Shown here in pieces: positions 44,851 through 53,969 of a stretch of DNA of 64,000 nucleotides; within the stretch, counting starts at the first letter, position 1; the number at the start of each line of letters is the position of its first letter. Under the pieces are notes generated by a model. The model did no database searches, was not told the DNA's origin, and saw nothing but the letters and a program-made list of their open reading frames with translations. Source of the stretch: Flavobacteriales bacterium. Lineage in GTDB: Bacteria; Bacteroidota; Bacteroidia; Flavobacteriales_D; Crocinitomicaceae. The DNA lies in contig CANHHA010000001.1 of assembly GCA_947460825.1 (NCBI GenBank), forward strand, positions 124,001-188,000, in the 5' to 3' direction. A program made the translations under genes and the position numbers.

Positions 44851-47800
44851 ATGCATCGAATGTTTCACCTTAGACTCCTACAAATTATTCTGATATGTTC
44901 ATCAGGATTAGGAAGCTATTTTGCGCAACCTTTGAGTGGTATTTTACCCAAAAACCAGTCAAATCTTAGCACCTTCAACGTATCCTTTCAATGGAACAAC
45001 TCCCCAAACGCTGTAAATTATCGGGTTCAGTTTGCGAGCAACAATACCTTTAGTAGTAATTATACGCAATCTCCGCTTACTAACCTCACCTCTTGGAGTT
45101 CATTCGTTCCTACTCAAGGGACCTATTATTGGCGTATAAAAGCATACACAGCGAATGATTCCACCTGCTCACCAACGTACACGTTCACGTATTTTACCCC
45201 ATCTAATTTAAATTCCACCAGTTTATGGTTGAAAGCGGATGCTGGCGTTACCCCGGATGCAAGTAATAAAGTTCAACAATGGGCTGACTTGAGCGCGAAC
45301 TCGCATGTGATGAGTCAAAACCTGGCAGCAAAAAGGCCCACTGTAGTAAATAATTCAGTCAATGGTTATCCAAGCATTAGTTTTGCTGGAGCTCAAGTAC
45401 TAAGTGGTGGAGACATTTTGGACCTCGGTTTTAACTCGAGAGCCATGTTTGTCATTGGAAAAATGGCTGCCTCAAATCAAACGTTGCTCGCTAAATCAAG
45501 AGCAGCAAATGCTACTTTTCGCTATGCACTCCTCAAGGACGTAACCTCTACAGCCTTCCTATTTCAAAGCGACAACAATACCAGTAATTATTCTGCTTTT
45601 AATACCACTAATTTTGCCTTGTATAATGCGTTTGTAAATCGAACTACTGCCAAGAATCACCTGGATGTGAATAATTCTTCGTTAGGCATAAGTTCTTTTA
45701 ATAGCAATCTACTCTTTGAATCTAACTTTCGTTTTTTAATCGGTGCATATAACAATGCAAATGACGATGGCGAACTCCTTTTTTTAAACGGGAATATTTG
45801 TGAGATAATTTTTGCCGACACCAACGATTCCTTGGATATTCAAAAAATCAAGAACTATTTAAAATTCAAATATACGCCTGTATTTAATTTAGGGAGTGAC
45901 ATTGCAATAAGCAATGGATTTTGTCCACAATCCTTAACTGCACCTGCCGGTTTTTCAAACTATCAATGGAGTACCGGCGCAACAACCGCTAGCATTTCAG
46001 TAAATCAATCTGGAACTTATTGGGTTTCAGCCAATGATGCCTTTGGATTCAAATGGTCCGACACTCTTTTTGTAAAATTCCCTACGATTGCTCCCCCTCC
46101 AAGCACGTCGATTTGCTCTAACAGTTCTGTTTTATGGAATACTGGATTAGGTGCTGGATTTACCCACCTGTGGAATACCGGATCCACTGCAAATCAACTA
46201 ACGATAACTCAAGGCGGAACCTACAGCGTACAAATTACAGGAGCAGGTGGTTGTCCATCAGTTCTTCAACAAAACACATTTAGCATAGATACCTACCCAT
46301 TGACTGCGTCGCTAGGCATCGATACCTCCTTGTGCATTGGAAATGTTGTTTCGTTGCAGCAAGGGGCACAGCAAACAACATCCTATGCATGGAACAACGG
46401 GACCACGGGAATCACCTTCCCTATTACTAACGGAGGAATGGCTGTTATTTCGTTAACCTCAACGAATGTTAATGGATGTGTTGCGCAAGACACGATACTG
46501 GTCAACGTGAACGGTACCGCTCCAACGATAAACGTATCGCTTCCAATGACCAATTGCACAAATAGCTTATTTCAAGGTTCAAATCAATCCAGCGTTCCGT
46601 TGCCTGCTGCGATCACAAGTCAGGTATGGAGCTTTTCAAACGGAATTCAATTAAATGGAAACACCGTTCAAACGACCTTCCCTACCACAGGATGGATCTA
46701 TGGCTCAATCGAGGTCACGGCAAGCGATAATTGCAGTTCGTTAGATACCTTCTCCTTTTATGTTCATGTGCCTCCAACCTTAAACATACAACACAGCGGA
46801 TCATGCAATAATGAGCTTATCTTATTTCAAGCAACGGACCTAAGCGGAAATCCACTAAGTACCTATGCTTGGGATTATCTTGGAGGTTTTGTAGATACAG
46901 ACTCCATTGGAAGCCACCTGTTTAGTCAAGCCGGATTGAATCAAATTGCCTTAGTGGCACAAAACACTTATGGATGCGCAGATACAGCAGCATATTCATT
47001 CAACGTGTTGGCAGCACCGAGCTCTATTTTCACCATTAACATTAGCTGTGAAGAAACCTTGATTTATCCGTTAAACTCGAGCATTGGAAACGATACAACT
47101 GGAATTCAATCCGTGCTGTGGGATTTTGGAAACAATACAACGTCTGCGGCATTTACTCCTTCCTATGCCTACTCGTCGGAGGGATCGTATTCGATGTCTT
47201 TAATCTGTTATGCCGGCAATGGATGTACCGATTCGAGTTCACAAGTGGTCACAATTCATCCGATGCCCGAGTTAAATTGGAACCTAGCACCTGCCTGTAA
47301 AGACAATCCAACAGTTTTTACAAGCACAAGCACCATTTCAAGCGGAACCATCGATAGCACCTCATGGTTGGTTAATTTACAATACCCAATTGAGGGTATT
47401 CAAGGACAATATTCCTTTACCACCTTGGGGATTCAGTTTTTAACACTTTCCGCAGTTTCTAACATGGGCTGCCAAGCCGACACCTTAATTCAGGTCAATG
47501 TAAATCCGGAACTAAGCAGCAGTTTTGTGTATGAACCAGCAATTTGCATCGCAGGTGACGAGTTAACCCTGTCCTCCACCGCTAATGGTTCAAATACCAT
47601 CGATTGGGTGATCAATGGCGTTTCGTATGAGGACACGATCTCGTTGAATTATCTGATTCCGGATTCATTAATTGGCGGGGATCTATTTGTCTACAGCATA
47701 ACGAGTAACTTGTATGGGTGTTCGGATACTACCCTGACAGTTATCCCAATCAATGAACCCCTATTGGAATTAGCCCTTAATCAAGTATATCTTGGGAGTC

Positions 47801-48351
47801 AGAATTCCCAGTCCATCATAGGATGTTCAATACAAAACGAAGGAACCGTGTCCATTGTAGGTGGAATTCTTACCTTATCTGTATCTGGAATCCCTCGACT
47901 AAGCGGAACGCTAAACGACACCATTCTTCCGGGAGATTCGTACTATTATATTTTTGAAAACAGCCCGAATTTAGCGGGGTTATCTCAAAACAATACGGTT
48001 GATTTTGTGTGTGTTAGTGCAGACTTGACTGGATTTCATTTCATGGAGGAACAGAATTTATCAAACAACTATGCGTGTTTATTAATCGAGGAGGGAACAT
48101 TTTCTCTGGGTGCCCTCTCCCCTAACCCTGTAACGAATCAGAGTGATTTCCCCCTTATCCTTACAGAAAAAACACCAGTCACTGTTGAGGTATTCGATGT
48201 GCTTGGGAATTTGTGCACGCGTTCAGAAAACACCCTGGAAGCAGGAACACATATCTTATCGGTGCTCATGAACGATAAAGCCGCAGGAGTCTATTTCTTG
48301 CGAGTACGTGTAGGATCCGAACATAAAATTTTACAATTCATTAAAATTTAG
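44851..48351 (+). CDS. Large T9SS type A cargo with fibronectin-like, LamG-like and PKD-type domains
   Basis: The 1166-residue secreted protein has a signal peptide (about 1-25, ending SYFAQ). A fibronectin III-like domain (about 28-112) follows, then a concanavalin/LamG-like domain (about 125-345, starting LWLKADAGVTPDASNKVQQW). Many Ig- or PKD-like units come next (DFGNNTTSAAFTPSYAYSSE is a PKD signature). A CARDB-like segment lies near 970-1070, and a type A sorting tail (LSPNPVTNQSDFPL, VFDVLGN, AGVYFLRV) occupies about 1085-1166. Such cargos end up on the cell surface or outside. No catalytic motif is seen, so an adhesive or structural role is likely. It is divergent from the O-antigen-like export operon. 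Confidence 0.88.
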   Translation: MHRMFHLRLLQIILICSSGLGSYFAQPLSGILPKNQSNLSTFNVSFQWNNSPNAVNYRVQFASNNTFSSNYTQSPLTNLTSWSSFVPTQGTYYWRIKAYTANDSTCSPTYTFTYFTPSNLNSTSLWLKADAGVTPDASNKVQQWADLSANSHVMSQNLAAKRPTVVNNSVNGYPSISFAGAQVLSGGDILDLGFNSRAMFVIGKMAASNQTLLAKSRAANATFRYALLKDVTSTAFLFQSDNNTSNYSAFNTTNFALYNAFVNRTTAKNHLDVNNSSLGISSFNSNLLFESNFRFLIGAYNNANDDGELLFLNGNICEIIFADTNDSLDIQKIKNYLKFKYTPVFNLGSDIAISNGFCPQSLTAPAGFSNYQWSTGATTASISVNQSGTYWVSANDAFGFKWSDTLFVKFPTIAPPPSTSICSNSSVLWNTGLGAGFTHLWNTGSTANQLTITQGGTYSVQITGAGGCPSVLQQNTFSIDTYPLTASLGIDTSLCIGNVVSLQQGAQQTTSYAWNNGTTGITFPITNGGMAVISLTSTNVNGCVAQDTILVNVNGTAPTINVSLPMTNCTNSLFQGSNQSSVPLPAAITSQVWSFSNGIQLNGNTVQTTFPTTGWIYGSIEVTASDNCSSLDTFSFYVHVPPTLNIQHSGSCNNELILFQATDLSGNPLSTYAWDYLGGFVDTDSIGSHLFSQAGLNQIALVAQNTYGCADTAAYSFNVLAAPSSIFTINISCEETLIYPLNSSIGNDTTGIQSVLWDFGNNTTSAAFTPSYAYSSEGSYSMSLICYAGNGCTDSSSQVVTIHPMPELNWNLAPACKDNPTVFTSTSTISSGTIDSTSWLVNLQYPIEGIQGQYSFTTLGIQFLTLSAVSNMGCQADTLIQVNVNPELSSSFVYEPAICIAGDELTLSSTANGSNTIDWVINGVSYEDTISLNYLIPDSLIGGDLFVYSITSNLYGCSDTTLTVIPINEPLLELALNQVYLGSQNSQSIIGCSIQNEGTVSIVGGILTLSVSGIPRLSGTLNDTILPGDSYYYIFENSPNLAGLSQNNTVDFVCVSADLTGFHFMEEQNLSNNYACLLIEEGTFSLGALSPNPVTNQSDFPLILTEKTPVTVEVFDVLGNLCTRSENTLEAGTHILSVLMNDKAAGVYFLRVRVGSEHKILQFIKI

Positions 48352-48400
48352 TGCGGTTTTTTTGGCACAATGTGTGATATTTGCACTGTAAAATAAACCC

Positions 48401-49045
48401 ATGAAAATTATCTTATTAATCTCCGTGTTATTCATTTCGCTCTCGCAATTCCACGGCCAAACGGAATTAAGCAAGTCCCAGAAAATCCTAAACAAGCTTT
48501 CAAAAAAAATGAAAGGCTTAAAGTCTTTTTACATGGAATATAGCGCCAACATTAAGAATGAAGAATTGAATCAAAACGATGATTATTCAGGAAAAGGATG
48601 GGTTAAAAACAACAAATACTACGCTACCTATGCAGACAATGTCATCTTGTGTAACGGACTTAAAACATGGACCATCATCGCCAAAGACAAAGAGGTGTAT
48701 GAAAGTGATAATTCGGAGGACGAAGATGGGATAAATCCAAAAAAACTCATGACCATTTGGGAAACTGGGTTCAAGAATAAATTCATTAAAGAAGATAAAC
48801 TGAGTGGTGAAACGGTTGATGTTATTGATTTGTATCCAAAAAATCCAAAGACGGCAGACTATAATACCATTGTCATTTACATCTCGAAATCTAAAAATGA
48901 ATTGAAAAAAGCAGTCATGAAATCGAATGATGGTTCAGTAATGACCTATTCTGTGACCAAATTCACCTCGAATCCTGAAATTAAGGATACTAAATTTGCA
49001 TTTGACAAGAAAAACTATCCGGGGTATAAAGTGATCAAGAACTAA
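48401..49045 (+). CDS. LolA-like outer-membrane lipoprotein carrier family protein
   Basis: The 214-residue protein has a signal peptide (MKIILLISVLFISLSQFHGQ) and a LolA/LolB-type fold pattern: SKKMKGLKSFYMEYSA, SGKGWVKNNKYYATYADN, CNGLKTWTIIAKDKEVY, and a C-terminal KDTKFAFDKKNYPGYKVI. LolA carries lipoproteins through the periplasm from a LolCDE exporter; a LolC/E-like permease lies at 16.2 kb. Bacteroidota often have several LolA-like proteins, so the exact role is uncertain. Its stop codon overlaps that of convergent smpB (CTAA). Confidence 0.85.
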   Translation: MKIILLISVLFISLSQFHGQTELSKSQKILNKLSKKMKGLKSFYMEYSANIKNEELNQNDDYSGKGWVKNNKYYATYADNVILCNGLKTWTIIAKDKEVYESDNSEDEDGINPKKLMTIWETGFKNKFIKEDKLSGETVDVIDLYPKNPKTADYNTIVIYISKSKNELKKAVMKSNDGSVMTYSVTKFTSNPEIKDTKFAFDKKNYPGYKVIKN

Positions 49046-49494
49046 CGTTTCAAGGCTCGATCCATTTCGCGTTGGTCATCTTTCATTTTCAGGTCGTGCC
49101 GTTTATCATGTAATTTTTTACCGACCGCACACGCAATTTCAATTTTCACCCAGCCTTTATCTGACAGGAACAGTTTAAGAGCAATAAGGGTATTTCCCTT
49201 CACTTTTAGAAATTTCTCAATTCGATTGATTTCTTTTTTATTCAAAAGTAACTTGCGATCTGCTCTAGGCTTGTGGTTATAAAAGGTTCCGTTTTCGTAT
49301 TCATTCACAAACATATTACGAACCCATACTTCTCCTTCATGAAAAATGCCATACGCTTCTAAAATACTGGCTTTTCCGTTGCGTATACTTTTAATTTCAG
49401 TACCTGACAATACAATTCCGGCAAGAAATGAATCCTCCAAATGATATTCAAAGCGGGCGCGCTTATTTCGTATATTTAATTGTGGGCTTGCCAT
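49042..49494 (-). CDS. smpB: SsrA-binding protein SmpB
   Basis: The 150-residue protein is a complete SmpB: NKRARFEYHLEDSFLAGIVL, SGTEIKSIRNGKASI, EVWVRNMFVNEY, RKLLLNKKEI, VKIEIACAVGKKLHDKR, and a basic C-terminal tail. It binds tmRNA and rescues stalled ribosomes. The tmRNA gene itself (ssrA) is not seen in the window. A -7 box lies 4 nt before the ATG, back to back with the recR promoter. Confidence 0.98.
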   Translation of the reverse strand: MASPQLNIRNKRARFEYHLEDSFLAGIVLSGTEIKSIRNGKASILEAYGIFHEGEVWVRNMFVNEYENGTFYNHKPRADRKLLLNKKEINRIEKFLKVKGNTLIALKLFLSDKGWVKIEIACAVGKKLHDKRHDLKMKDDQREMDRALKR

Positions 49495-49498
49495 GCGA

Positions 49499-49506
49499 CA
49501 AAAATA
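49499..49506 (-). promoter_or_regulatory. TAnnTTTG -7 box for smpB
   Basis: TATTTTTG on the minus strand ends 4 nt before the smpB ATG. Confidence 0.65.
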
Positions 49507-49528
49507 CGCAAAGCGAACTGAAAATAAC

Positions 49529-49536
49529 TACTTTTG
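49529..49536 (+). promoter_or_regulatory. TAnnTTTG -7 box for recR
   Basis: TACTTTTG ends 4 nt before the ATG at 49541. It lies inside the longer ORF of the track and so supports the shorter RecR. Confidence 0.7.
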
Positions 49537-49540
49537 TTAC

Positions 49541-50152
49541 ATGCAAATTCCCTCTAAATACCTAGAACAAGCCACGGAGCAATTGGCTACCTTGCCTGGA
49601 ATTGGGAAGCGGACCGCATTGCGTTTAGCACTGAATTTACACCGTAGGGATGGCGATGAGATCAAGACGTTTGTGGAAGCCCTCATACAACTCAAAACAG
49701 AAACCTTTGCCTGCATTCAATGCGGAAACATTTCAGATACCGAAACGTGTTCCATTTGTGCCAATGAACGGCGTGCCAACGATATCATTTGTGTGGTTGA
49801 AGACGTGCGCGACATCATGGCGATTGAGAGCACCGAAACATTTAAGGGCAGATACCATGTGCTTGGCGGCGTAATCTCTCCAATGGATGGCATTGGACCG
49901 CAAGCGTTAAACATTGATGCACTGGTGGAGCGCTCAAAAAACGCCCTAATTACAGAGGTTATCTTTGCGTTAAGTCCGACCATGGAAGGCGATACTACCA
50001 ACTTTTATTTATTCAAACGTATTGATCGCGAGGGCTTAATTATCACTACCTTATCTCGTGGCGTTTCGGTTGGATCTGAATTACAATACGCCGATGAAAT
50101 TACATTGGGAAGATCCCTTCAACAACGTCAGATATTTAAATTGAACGTTTAA
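49541..50152 (+). CDS. recR: Recombination mediator RecR
   Basis: From the ATG at 49541 the protein has 203 residues, the normal RecR length. It shows the helix-hairpin-helix LPGIGKRTALRLALNL, a CxxC...CxxC zinc finger (CIQCGNISDTETCSIC), and the Toprim domain (ICVVEDVRDIMAIE, YHVLGG.ISPMDGIGP). RecR with RecO/RecF loads RecA at gaps. The 16 extra residues in the ORF track overlap the promoter and are not conserved in RecR. Its 3' end overlaps the convergent membrane methyltransferase gene by 17 bp. Confidence 0.97.
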   Translation: MQIPSKYLEQATEQLATLPGIGKRTALRLALNLHRRDGDEIKTFVEALIQLKTETFACIQCGNISDTETCSICANERRANDIICVVEDVRDIMAIESTETFKGRYHVLGGVISPMDGIGPQALNIDALVERSKNALITEVIFALSPTMEGDTTNFYLFKRIDREGLIITTLSRGVSVGSELQYADEITLGRSLQQRQIFKLNV

Positions 50153-50870
50153 GCCAACGCAGTACAACCACGTATTTGAAAAAACGACCTCCGATTCCAA
50201 GTGCAACACCTACCGCAATCCAACAGTAGATATTAGACACAAGGTAATCCGTGGACTGGGTAAAAAAATACCTTAGAAGATCGGTCAAAAGCAATCCCGC
50301 AACGATGGCAATCCATGTGGGATATTCTGTAGCTAACACGCGTACTCCATCAAATGAATTTTTAGCTGGGATAAAAGAAAACGGATTCACATAAAAAACC
50401 GGGGTTCGCTTGCTCCATTCTGTATATAAATCACCAAATTTCTCTCTTAAAAAATTGGATTCTACGCGAATAAGCATGGTAAAAAAACCCATAGAGAATA
50501 CAATCGTACCGAGAAAAAAAATTAGATTATTCAGTGGAATAATCACCCCAATCCAAATCAAGAAACTTCCAAGATATAAGGGATGTTGAGTAATCGAATA
50601 CGGCCCTGTCGTATTCAATGTCTGAGCCACTTGTTCATGTCGATTTCTACCCGAGGTATGGGGCGCTTTAAATCCTACAACTATTACCCGAAGTATTAGG
50701 CCTATCGATATAAAGCAAATGGATGAGACCTTCATTAGGATTGAAAATTCCCTGGGGAAAAGCTCCATTTGAAAACCAAACGCTAAGGGTAATAATACGG
50801 CTAGAAAAACAAAGGGCAACTGGCCCCTAAACCTAAAAAAAAATGCACCAAGGGATTGAAAACGAGGCAT
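50136..50870 (-). CDS. Isoprenylcysteine/phospholipid methyltransferase-like membrane protein
   Basis: The 244-residue protein has five to six membrane helices. The ICMT/PEMT-type motif GPYSITQHPLYLGSFLIWIG binds SAM, and a following Glu (RVESNFLREKFGDLYTEW) is also conserved in the family. Bacterial members methylate lipids or small substrates; the substrate here is unknown. A possible -7 box (minus strand, 50911-50918) lies 40 nt upstream. Its 3' end overlaps recR by 17 bp. Confidence 0.83.
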   Translation of the reverse strand: MPRFQSLGAFFFRFRGQLPFVFLAVLLPLAFGFQMELFPREFSILMKVSSICFISIGLILRVIVVGFKAPHTSGRNRHEQVAQTLNTTGPYSITQHPLYLGSFLIWIGVIIPLNNLIFFLGTIVFSMGFFTMLIRVESNFLREKFGDLYTEWSKRTPVFYVNPFSFIPAKNSFDGVRVLATEYPTWIAIVAGLLLTDLLRYFFTQSTDYLVSNIYCWIAVGVALGIGGRFFKYVVVLRWLKRSI

Positions 50871-50937
50871 TGAACGATTGATAATTAATTTGTACCTTGC
50901 AAGGTAAAACCAAAGATACTACGCTTTTCTTAACCCT

Positions 50938-51321
50938 ATGAAAGAAAAATTTCAAATTGAGCAACTGCTCAAAACATCGCCAAAAATTTTGGATGCCAAA
51001 CTTACGAGTGCGGAAGGGTTAAGTGAATGGTTTGCTGATGACGTGAATATACGGGACGGGAAATACTTCTTTCTGTGGGACGGTTATGAGGAAGAAGCGT
51101 TCTTACTGAGCCACAAAGCCAATCAACACATTCGTTTTCAATGGCAATCAGACATCGATGAGGCCCTTGACACCTATTTTGAGCTTGCTTTTTCGCTAGA
51201 CCCAATGACCCAAGCCATCATCCTTATCGTTACTGATTTCGCTGAAGCTGAAGAAAAAGACAGCAGCATCTTAATGTGGGAACAACAACTTCAAAAACTA
51301 CGGCGGCTTATCGGTGCATAA
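50938..51321 (+). CDS. START-like domain protein (AHSA1/SRPBCC type)
   Basis: The 127-residue protein has the compact START-like pattern of a Bacteroidota family: IEQLLKTSPKILDAKLTSAEGLSEWFADDV, a beta sheet with KYFFLWDGYEEEAFLL and HIRFQWQSDID, and a C-terminal helix MWEQQLQKLRRLIG. It probably binds a hydrophobic ligand in the cytoplasm; ligand and role are unknown. It precedes the lptF/G-like gene by 39 nt. Confidence 0.83.
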   Translation: MKEKFQIEQLLKTSPKILDAKLTSAEGLSEWFADDVNIRDGKYFFLWDGYEEEAFLLSHKANQHIRFQWQSDIDEALDTYFELAFSLDPMTQAIILIVTDFAEAEEKDSSILMWEQQLQKLRRLIGA

Positions 51322-51339
51322 TTATTCGATTAGTAGCCC

Positions 51340-51347
51340 TATTTTTG
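51340..51347 (+). promoter_or_regulatory. TAnnTTTG -7 box for the lptF/G-like operon
   Basis: TATTTTTG lies 13 nt before the TTG start at 51361. Confidence 0.5.
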
Positions 51348-51360
51348 TAAAAAATTTGTT

Positions 51361-52821
51361 TTGAAACGCTTATACCTATTCAGTATTCGGTCGTTCATTG
51401 GCCCCTTCATTGTTACCTTGGTCATTTCCATGTTCATTTTGATTATGCAATTTTTTTGGGTTTACATCGACGACCTCATGGGTAAAGGATTGAGCATTTG
51501 GGTTATCCTTGAACTACTTTTTTATGTTTCAGCGAGTTTAATTCCATTGGCTCTGCCACTGGCAATTTTACTATCGTCGTTAATGACCTTTGGCAACATG
51601 TCGGAAAACAATGAATTAACCGCATTAAAATCGAACGGCTTTTCCCTCCTTAAAATTATGCGACCATTAACGGTTGTTGTTTTGCTACTTTCAGGGTTCA
51701 CCTTTTATTTTGCGAATTATGTCATTCCTGTTGCCAACTTAAAATGGCACTCGCTCATTTATGACATTCAGAACACCAAACTTTCATCGCTTATTGTTCC
51801 GGGAGTTTATACCACTGAAATTGATGGATATGCCATCAAGATAAACAAGGGAAAAGATAGCAGCTTCAACAACATAACCATTCACGATCATACGGAACCC
51901 AATGTATTAAAAACAGTCAAGGCAAAACAGGCAAGAATTTATCGATCAACCAGCGGTAACTATTTGTTTTTTGACCTAAAAAACGGAGCAATTTATGAAG
52001 AATTAGAACTTGAAAATGGCGAGATTGGGCCCAATGGAATGCCTTTATTGGGAAAGATCAGCTCCCACCCCGACCGCATTTCAACGTTTGAACGTGCCAC
52101 CTACAAAATGAATGTCACGGGAATCAGTTTAAAACGTTCCGATGAGGATATTTTCCAAGATAAATATGAAATGATGAATGTGTTTCAAATTGGTCGTGCA
52201 ACGGATTCACTGAAACGAAGAAGAAACGGGTTAGACAGTACCTTTCTTGCTAGCATCAAAGGAAGCTTTGCCTCCTTTCATGTGATTAACAACCAGCTAA
52301 AAACGATGCCAATTACAGATCCTAGCTTAAAGGACCCCCCCGTCATCTACAGAACCTATAAAAGCCTGAAGCGCTCAGAACGGAAAGAACTCATTCCGGA
52401 TGTACTCACAAAACTATATCAAATCAACGAAAACGTGCGGAATCAGTCCACCTTTATGGAGACCCTTAATCACGAAGAAGATCAGTTTTGGATTGAATTC
52501 CATCGAAAATTCGCTCTAACCTATGCGATTATTGTGTTATTTTTTGTTGGGGCTCCGCTTGGGGCCTTGGTAAAAAAAGGTGGATTCGGTGCTCCTGTGG
52601 TGATCGCAGCATTTATTTTCATGGTTTATTTCATAATTCTAAGCATTGGAGACAATTTAGCAGACACCTACGTAATTGCCCCTTGGCTAGGCATGTGGCT
52701 TTCCGGGTTATTTTTTACTCCAATTGCCATGTTAGTAACCTATACCGCGAATAACGACGTTCCCATAGCGAGCATAGAAACTTGGAAAATGTGGACAAAA
52801 CGAATGATAAGACGCGGATGA
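51361..52821 (+). CDS. LptF/LptG family LPS export permease (YjgP/YjgQ)
   Basis: The 486-residue permease has three N-terminal helices (about 12-32, 55-78, 98-120), a periplasmic beta-jellyroll-like domain (about 130-380, starting NLKWHSLIYDIQNTKLSSLI) and three C-terminal helices (GAPLGALVKKGGFGAPVVI). LptF/G extract LPS from the inner membrane for the Lpt bridge. The start is a TTG; MKRLYLFSIRSFIGPF fits the family start. Two glycosyltransferases follow with ATGA and 8-nt overlaps, suggesting a unit for LPS synthesis and transport. Confidence 0.93.
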   Translation: MKRLYLFSIRSFIGPFIVTLVISMFILIMQFFWVYIDDLMGKGLSIWVILELLFYVSASLIPLALPLAILLSSLMTFGNMSENNELTALKSNGFSLLKIMRPLTVVVLLLSGFTFYFANYVIPVANLKWHSLIYDIQNTKLSSLIVPGVYTTEIDGYAIKINKGKDSSFNNITIHDHTEPNVLKTVKAKQARIYRSTSGNYLFFDLKNGAIYEELELENGEIGPNGMPLLGKISSHPDRISTFERATYKMNVTGISLKRSDEDIFQDKYEMMNVFQIGRATDSLKRRRNGLDSTFLASIKGSFASFHVINNQLKTMPITDPSLKDPPVIYRTYKSLKRSERKELIPDVLTKLYQINENVRNQSTFMETLNHEEDQFWIEFHRKFALTYAIIVLFFVGAPLGALVKKGGFGAPVVIAAFIFMVYFIILSIGDNLADTYVIAPWLGMWLSGLFFTPIAMLVTYTANNDVPIASIETWKMWTKRMIRRG

Positions 52822-53969
52822 AACGCTTACTCTACATCAGCCAAAAACCACATCATCCCATAATCGATGGTGGAAGTCAAGCCATTGCCTCTTTTTTCCA
52901 TGGACTCCTTCAATGCCGAGACGTCGCACTTACCTATGCGCCGATTTGTACGAAAAAACATCCCGGAGATTTTTCAGCCGTAGATCACGCCATTCAACTT
53001 ATACCACTGCGGATCGATACATCCATAACCATGAAAGTACTGCGTTATGCCGTGTCTGCTCCGATGAATGTGCTCAGATACAGTACCTCTGAAGCCATGT
53101 CCACCCTCTACTCTCGAGACTCCATTCAACAATTTGACGTGGTCATTTGTGACGGTTTTTATGCTCTTACCATTGTGCCTAAATCTTGGTTTGCATCAAA
53201 ACGAATCATTTACCGATCACACAACCTCGAACATGAACATTGGAAACAGCGCGCGCAGTTTATGCCTTGGTATCTGCGTTGGTTTTACAAACGAATTAGC
53301 AGGCAAATGAAGCGCTTAGAGCAATCTTTAGTGGGTGCAGCTCATGCTGTACTCAGTATTTCACACGAGGAAACGCTTACGTTGCGGAATTGGAATGTAA
53401 ATACGCACACCTGTTATCCAGTTTTGAAGACCAAAGATGAACTCATCAAGGATAAAGCCAGCGAACCGTGTGTGGGATTTATTGGAAACTTCGATTGGTT
53501 TCCAAATGTGGATGCCGTGAATAAATTCATTGATGAAATTTGGCCATTAATTATCGCTAAACACCCTTCTGCAACACTAGAAATCGCAGGTCGGGGGTCT
53601 GAAATCTTTAACCATCCACAACATCGCATCAAAGGCCTTGGCTTCGTCGATTCCCTAGAAAATTATTATCAGCGACAACGGATCATGGTTAGTCCCTTAA
53701 CGTATGGGACAGGGTTAAATATGAAAGTCATAGAAGCGTTATTGTATGGAAAAGTGATTGTAACAAGCGGGATCAGCGTCCGTGGATTCGAAGATAAAAC
53801 ACCCTTTTTAATCGCTGATACACCTCAGGAATTTGCTGATTTCGTGCTAGCGCTATTGGGCAATTCGGACCAGAGAGAGACGCTTGAATCGGACATATCC
53901 GCCTATATCAATACTACCTTTGATGCAGAGACTTTTAAGACTCAACTAGAACAACGCATACATGGATAA
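52818..53969 (+). CDS. Glycosyltransferase GT4-like
   Basis: From the ATG at 52818 (383 residues, overlapping the permease stop as ATGA) the GT-B enzyme shows LLYISQKPHHPIIDGGSQAIA, CDGFYALTIV, YRSHNLEHEHWKQRAQ, GFIGNFDWFPNVDAVNKFI, LEIAGRGSE, and the donor site PLTYGTGLNMKVIEALLYGK. Related proteins act in exopolysaccharide or LPS assembly. The sugar is unknown. It is paired with a second GT-B enzyme of similar design immediately downstream. Confidence 0.88.
   Translation: MKRLLYISQKPHHPIIDGGSQAIASFFHGLLQCRDVALTYAPICTKKHPGDFSAVDHAIQLIPLRIDTSITMKVLRYAVSAPMNVLRYSTSEAMSTLYSRDSIQQFDVVICDGFYALTIVPKSWFASKRIIYRSHNLEHEHWKQRAQFMPWYLRWFYKRISRQMKRLEQSLVGAAHAVLSISHEETLTLRNWNVNTHTCYPVLKTKDELIKDKASEPCVGFIGNFDWFPNVDAVNKFIDEIWPLIIAKHPSATLEIAGRGSEIFNHPQHRIKGLGFVDSLENYYQRQRIMVSPLTYGTGLNMKVIEALLYGKVIVTSGISVRGFEDKTPFLIADTPQEFADFVLALLGNSDQRETLESDISAYINTTFDAETFKTQLEQRIHG

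Noticed and set aside
48355-48385. GTGC/GCAC pairing with a T run after the T9SS type A cargo gene as a terminator
   Set aside because: The stem is only 4 bp and the T run is inside the loop, so it does not fit a Rho-independent terminator.
49493-49540. N-terminal extension of RecR in the ORF track
   Set aside because: It overlaps the recR promoter box and is absent from normal RecR, which begins near MQIPSKYLEQ.
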